Positions 6,207-9,336 of a stretch of 9,336 nt of DNA are shown piece after piece. Every line of letters starts with the position of its first letter. Within the stretch, counting starts at the first letter, position 1. The stretch comes from JBBQWS01 sp038210415 (GTDB lineage: Bacteria; Actinomycetota; Actinomycetes; Prado026). Both the position numbers and the translations under genes were made by a program. The DNA is taken from positions 1-9,336 of the forward strand of contig JBBQWS010000084.1 of NCBI GenBank assembly GCA_038210415.1, read 5' to 3'. The notes below the pieces were generated by a model, which was not told where the DNA came from, did no database searches, and saw only the letters and a program-made list of their open reading frames with translations.

Positions 6207-6234
6207 TCAAGAACCAGCGCTCCCGGCCCGATGC
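6207..6234 (+). promoter_or_regulatory. Possible sigma-28 (FliA/WhiG/SigD-type) promoter of the chemoreceptor
   Basis: TCAA (6207-6210) is followed by 16 nt and CCCGATGC (6227-6234). The SigD/FliA-type consensus is TAAA, 14-16 nt, GCCGATAT or GCCGATAA; the -35 matches at three of four and the -10 at five of eight, keeping the core CCGAT. It lies 49 nt before the GTG start. Chemoreceptor genes are frequent members of this regulon in motile bacteria, which makes the match more credible, but it is imperfect. Confidence 0.3.
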
Positions 6235-6268
6235 ACCACAAGACGAGTCGGTCGTCGAAGTGGGTGCG

Positions 6269-6274
6269 AGGAGG
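6269..6274 (+). promoter_or_regulatory. Consensus ribosome binding site fixing the chemoreceptor start
   Basis: AGGAGG, a full Shine-Dalgarno match, is followed by nine bases and then GTG at 6284. An upstream in-frame GTG at 6260 would place this site inside the coding region, so 6284 is the likely start. Confidence 0.85.
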
Positions 6275-6283
6275 GTCTGTCCC

Positions 6284-7861
6284 GTGGACGTGACGCGTCG
6301 TCTTTCGATGACGGCTGGACTCACCGCGATCTGCGTGGCCGCGTACAACCCTGTCGCTGTGCACCTCATCAACCGGGCGGACCCGACGACCAAGGCGCAG
6401 AGTGCGCTGGTCATCGCGATCCTCACCGGCGTGACGATGCTGGGCGGCGTCTGGTTCCTGCTGCGCGAGCGGGCCCACGCCAAGTTCGACTTCCTCGGCC
6501 GGCACGCACTGACCATCGACGTGCTGTCACTCGTGTTCTTCTGCGCGATGATCACCGAGCAGGTGGCGACAAGCGGCGGTGTACGGCACTCGATGTTTCT
6601 GTACTTCGCCCTCGTCATCATTTTCGCATCGAGCTATCTGCCGCTGATGTACACCCCGGTCTTCGGCGCCCTGTCGAGCGTCTGCGTCCTCATCGGCTCG
6701 TGGATCGCGGGCACTATCAGCATGCAGACCGCGGGCGACCTGATGGTGGCGTGCCTGGGCCTCTTCCTGCTCTCGGTGCTGACCACGACGATCGCCGGTG
6801 CGCTGCGGTCGCTGCAGGCCGAGACCGAACGCAGCCGGATGGTGCTGACAGGGGAGGTCGAGGGACTCTCGTCCGCATTGTCAGTGGTCGCGGACGGCGA
6901 CCTGCGGCCCGGTCTCGCGTCGATGATGGCGGCCGCCGCACCGGACGACGAGGCGGGCGGCCCGGTGCGGGCGCTTTGGGTCTCGCTCGACACGACCGTC
7001 GAGGCCGTGCGGCAGGTCGTCGCCCAGGTACAGGCCGGGGGCCAGCAACTCGCGTCAGCCGCGGCGGAGCTCACCGCGACGAGCTCGCAGACCGCCGCCG
7101 GCTCCAGCCAGCAGGCAGCGTCGCTTGCCGAGACGACCGCGAGCATCCAGGAGCTCACAGCGACGTCGGCCCAGATCGCCGACACCGCCGAGGACGTGGC
7201 CGACGCCGCAGCGGACGTCACCCGGGTCAGTGCCGAGGGTCGCGCCGTCGTCAACCTCGCCGTCGACTCCATCAACGAGCTGGCCCAACGAGTCGAGCTG
7301 ATCGCGCACGAGGTCGTCGGGCTGGAGCAGAGCACGGCCGAGATCGACCGGATCCTCGCCGTCATCGACGACCTCGCCGACCAGACCAACCTGCTCGCCC
7401 TGAACGCAGCCATCGAGGCCGCGCGGGCGGGGGAGCACGGCAGAGGCTTCGCGGTCGTCGCCGCCGAGGTCCGCAAGCTCGCCGAGCGAGCCCAGGAGTC
7501 GACCAGCCAGATCCAGGGAATCGTCGTGCAGATCCGTACCGGCACCCGGCGAGCAGTCCTGGCGTCCGAGGAGGGCGCGCGGGTCGCCGTGCGTGGCGCG
7601 GAGCTCGCGTCGGACGTCGAGGAGCGGCTCGACCGGATCACCTCGGCCGCCCAGCGCTCGGCCAACGCTGCCGCCCAGATCCAGGAGGCCACCCGGCAGC
7701 AGAACGACGCGTCGGGGCAGGTCCTCGCGACGATGGGCCAGGTGTCCACGGCCTCCGAACAGCAGGCCGTCGGCGCCCGGTCGTCAGCGTCCGCAGTTGC
7801 CGAGCTCGACGCGCTGGCCCACCGCCTGCAAGCCTCGATCGCGGCGTTCAGCGTCCGGTAG
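6284..7861 (+). CDS. Methyl-accepting chemotaxis protein with six-helix membrane N-terminus
   Basis: This 525-residue chemoreceptor-type protein should signal to a CheA/CheW complex through its cytoplasmic tip. Six hydrophobic segments at about 10-29, 41-60, 74-93, 103-121, 122-143 and 151-174 form the membrane part. The loops are short, so there is no periplasmic ligand-binding domain like those of Tar or Tsr. A degenerate HAMP-like stretch follows (about 197-247, with VADGDL then DDEAGGPV). A long helical hairpin rich in Ala, Gln, Ser and Glu leads to the conserved tip at about 363-397 (ADQTNLLALNAAIEAARAGE, then GRGFAVVAAEVRKLA). Methylation-type Gln/Glu pairs flank it. There is no C-terminal CheR-binding pentapeptide; the end is IAAFSVR. 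No other che or flagellar gene is in the window. The ligand is unknown; sensing within or through the membrane bundle is inferred. The gene ends inside the convergent glycosyltransferase gene. Confidence 0.93.
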   Translation: MDVTRRLSMTAGLTAICVAAYNPVAVHLINRADPTTKAQSALVIAILTGVTMLGGVWFLLRERAHAKFDFLGRHALTIDVLSLVFFCAMITEQVATSGGVRHSMFLYFALVIIFASSYLPLMYTPVFGALSSVCVLIGSWIAGTISMQTAGDLMVACLGLFLLSVLTTTIAGALRSLQAETERSRMVLTGEVEGLSSALSVVADGDLRPGLASMMAAAAPDDEAGGPVRALWVSLDTTVEAVRQVVAQVQAGGQQLASAAAELTATSSQTAAGSSQQAASLAETTASIQELTATSAQIADTAEDVADAAADVTRVSAEGRAVVNLAVDSINELAQRVELIAHEVVGLEQSTAEIDRILAVIDDLADQTNLLALNAAIEAARAGEHGRGFAVVAAEVRKLAERAQESTSQIQGIVVQIRTGTRRAVLASEEGARVAVRGAELASDVEERLDRITSAAQRSANAAAQIQEATRQQNDASGQVLATMGQVSTASEQQAVGARSSASAVAELDALAHRLQASIAAFSVR

Positions 7862-9023
7862 TCCCGCGGCCGGCAACAGCGGGCCCGACCTGCGGCGCGC
7901 GTCCCGGGCGGATGATCCCCGTGTTTCGGTCGGCGAGCGCCATCCGGACGTACCAGACCAGCGCGAACGGGGCGAGGAAGAGCGTGATGAACAACCCGTA
8001 GAAGGGCATCAGGAGTAGCGCGAGGTCCCGGTCCCGCCAGTTCACCGCCAGCATGGCCGACGTGTACACCACGAACACCGCGAGAAGGCTCAGCGACGGG
8101 TGCAGTATCGCCGCCCAGCGCCACGGGAACAGCAAGATGACGAAGAGCAGTCCGTAGCTGAAGGCGAACAGGTGCTTCGGCAGCAGCCAGACGTTCATGA
8201 CGAACAACCGGAACTCGCCGCCCGACCACGCGAGCCGCTGCCGCCACCACGGCCAGAACCGGTGCGGCACTATCGTCGGGACGTCGAACAGGACGTGGCC
8301 CACGTGGTAGCCCATGGCGTGCGCGAGCAGACCGAGCTCAGCGTCGTTGGCCTGGAAGAACAGCGAATGCCGTTGCATGACCGCGCGATGTGCCGCGGTG
8401 CGGCCACCGTGACACGCCCCCGAGATCAGCCAAGGGAGCACGCGGCGCAAGCGCATCGCCATCCGGTATTCATGCCCCTGCATCCGGGCGAGCAGGGTGT
8501 CGCGGTTGGACGGCACGAGCCGCACCGAGACGAGGTCCCATCCGTTCTCGGCGATGGCCCCGACAAGCAGGCCCAACGGCTGCAGTGTCTCGGTGTCGGC
8601 GTCGATGCAGATGACGTATTCCGCCTCAACCTGCGAGGTCGCATCGCGGACCAAACGGTCGCGGATGGTCCCGGCGACGTTGCGGGCGCCACCCGAACCC
8701 GCTGCGGGAGGCGGGACATAGCCGCGGAAGACCCGGAAGTGATTCGAGGCTGCGATCGCGTCCAGCGCCGCGTAGAACTCGGCCGTCTCGTTCGTGGTCG
8801 TGCACAACCAGACCCGGTCGCCGTACTGCGCGAGGTAGTCAACGTTCTCGAGGTAGCGCACGTTGCCGTAGATCGGGACGAGCACGACGAAGTCGTCGAC
8901 ACTCGGGGTGGCCCGGGTGATGGCGCAGCCCTTGGCCTTGCGGGCCGCACTGATCGGCACGAGGTCAACCAGCGACGCGAGCAACGGCCCCAGGAAGACC
9001 GCCGTCAGGGTCCAGAAGCTCAT
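7848..9023 (-). CDS. Membrane-bound family 2 glycosyltransferase
   Basis: This 391-residue enzyme is built like processive polysaccharide synthases. It has an N-terminal membrane helix (about 2-22), a cytoplasmic GT-A domain, and several C-terminal helices (about 279-300, 308-327, 336-360). The GT-A landmarks are VPIYGN (49-54), ICIDADTE with the metal-binding Asp-Ala-Asp at 141-143, a segment SGACHGGRTAAHR, and FQANDAELG with the likely catalytic-base Asp227. The following WWRQRLAW (about 259-266) corresponds to the QxxRW product-binding motif of cellulose and hyaluronan synthases, but has Ala in place of its Arg. The donor sugar and product cannot be assigned. The ATG at 9023 places the first helix at the N-terminus; GTG at 9035 is an alternative and neither has a good Shine-Dalgarno sequence. 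The gene follows a small ORF by 21 nt. Its stop overlaps the chemoreceptor 3' end by 14 nt. Confidence 0.9.
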   Translation of the reverse strand: MSFWTLTAVFLGPLLASLVDLVPISAARKAKGCAITRATPSVDDFVVLVPIYGNVRYLENVDYLAQYGDRVWLCTTTNETAEFYAALDAIAASNHFRVFRGYVPPPAAGSGGARNVAGTIRDRLVRDATSQVEAEYVICIDADTETLQPLGLLVGAIAENGWDLVSVRLVPSNRDTLLARMQGHEYRMAMRLRRVLPWLISGACHGGRTAAHRAVMQRHSLFFQANDAELGLLAHAMGYHVGHVLFDVPTIVPHRFWPWWRQRLAWSGGEFRLFVMNVWLLPKHLFAFSYGLLFVILLFPWRWAAILHPSLSLLAVFVVYTSAMLAVNWRDRDLALLLMPFYGLFITLFLAPFALVWYVRMALADRNTGIIRPGRAPQVGPAVAGRGTTGR

Positions 9024-9044
9024 CGCAGTCAGCACCCGGGGCGG

Positions 9045-9233
9045 TTAGTCGAGACTCAGCGAGATCGACGGGGCGAAGCTCGGGTGTGCGTCGAGCAGCC
9101 GTTTGGCCCGCGCACCGTCGGACATCGCAGCAGCGGCATACAGCGGCATCAGGTGGGAGTTGAACTCCCGTGTGTCGCGTGTTGGCTCGTCGCTCCTGGT
9201 GATGCGCAGGTCGCTGACCTGCACGTTTGTCAT
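9045..9233 (-). CDS. Small ORF of unknown function upstream of the glycosyltransferase
   Basis: This 62-codon ORF encodes a soluble, charged protein (MTNVQVSDLRITRSDEPT at the start and DAHPSFAPSISLSLD at the end). It has no membrane helix, cysteine or recognised motif. About four in five third positions are G or C, as expected for coding sequence here, and the stop at 9045-9047 lies close to the glycosyltransferase start, consistent with a two-gene operon. The start is undecided: the ATG at 9233 has a weak GGGA about 12 bases upstream, while the ATG at 9257 would add eight residues and directly abuts the inverted repeat. I do not recognise the protein, and a non-coding leader remains possible. 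Confidence 0.5.
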   Translation of the reverse strand: MTNVQVSDLRITRSDEPTRDTREFNSHLMPLYAAAAMSDGARAKRLLDAHPSFAPSISLSLD

Positions 9234-9257
9234 GGCGCGAGTGTGTCCCGTGTTCAT

Positions 9258-9293
9258 TCCATCTACCCGGTGGCGGGGGTTTGGGTAGATGGA
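9258..9293. promoter_or_regulatory. 11-bp perfect inverted repeat, possible operator of the glycosyltransferase operon
   Basis: TCCATCTACCC at 9258-9268 and GGGTAGATGGA at 9283-9293 are perfect reverse complements separated by 14 nt. The outer right arm touches a TANNNT-type -10 on the minus strand (TACCGT, 9298-9293), so the minus-strand start of transcription would fall inside the repeat. The left arm directly abuts the ATG at 9257. This position fits a repressor operator or a leader hairpin. No -35 of quality is seen, and a divergent gene beyond 9336 could share the region. Confidence 0.5.
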
Positions 9294-9336
9294 CGGTAGA
9301 CGAGATCACCTATCCGACGAGTTGGTTCGCCGGGTT

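Noticed and set aside
6634..8250. 538-codon minus-strand ORF opposite the chemoreceptor
   Set aside because: It is Ser/Ala-rich, a mirror of the chemoreceptor's helical coding region, and has no recognisable motif.
8100..9299. 399-codon plus-strand ORF opposite the glycosyltransferase
   Set aside because: The glycosyltransferase has catalytic motifs and membrane helices; this frame has neither.
1..9336. Mobile elements, CRISPR arrays, tRNA or rRNA genes, phage or defence genes
   Set aside because: None was found by reading both strands; no transposase, integrase, spaced repeats or cloverleaf-like sequences were seen.

Overview
The window is GC-rich throughout and its genes use G or C at most third codon positions. 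The families present (a SEC-C/DUF5926 protein, an RsbW-type ATP-binding protein, and an actinobacterial Fpg/Nei subfamily) point to a high-GC actinobacterium. A chemoreceptor gene suggests a motile or chemotactic lineage such as those in Nocardioides, Kineosporia or Actinoplanes relatives; the genus cannot be fixed from this sequence. No mobile element, CRISPR array, tRNA or rRNA was seen. The layout is ordinary chromosome with tight gene packing.

Positions 1-3739, all on the minus strand. Reading in transcription order, these are a glycerophosphodiester phosphodiesterase (2915-3739, carrying a short in-frame tandem repeat), an RsbW-like ATP-binding regulator (2383-2829), a SEC-C/DUF5926 protein (1428-2363) only 19 nt further on, and a secreted two-part beta-helix protein (1-1308). 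The last runs off the left edge and has its own recognisable promoter.

Positions 3877-6180. A secreted beta-rich protein resembling HtaA (3877-4521, plus strand) converges on a zinc-ribbon/two-membrane-helix protein (4554-4949, minus). A strong perfect hairpin lies between them and probably terminates both. Upstream of the zinc-ribbon gene, on the same strand, is a Fpg/Nei-type DNA glycosylase (4993-5859). Divergent from the glycosylase is a small conserved-looking protein of unknown function (5941-6180, plus).

Positions 6284-9336. A chemoreceptor with six membrane helices and no obvious external sensor domain (6284-7861, plus) has an excellent ribosome binding site and a possible sigma-28-type promoter. 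Its 3' end overlaps by 14 nt the 3' end of a membrane family 2 glycosyltransferase (7848-9023, minus). That gene is preceded on its own strand by a small unknown ORF (9045-9233), and an 11-bp perfect inverted repeat (9258-9293) lies in the control region of the pair.

No clearly new multi-gene system is evident. The best second looks are the HtaA-like secreted protein, the altered motifs in the glycosyltransferase and DNA glycosylase, the sensorless chemoreceptor with its promoter, and the inverted-repeat operator with its small ORF.
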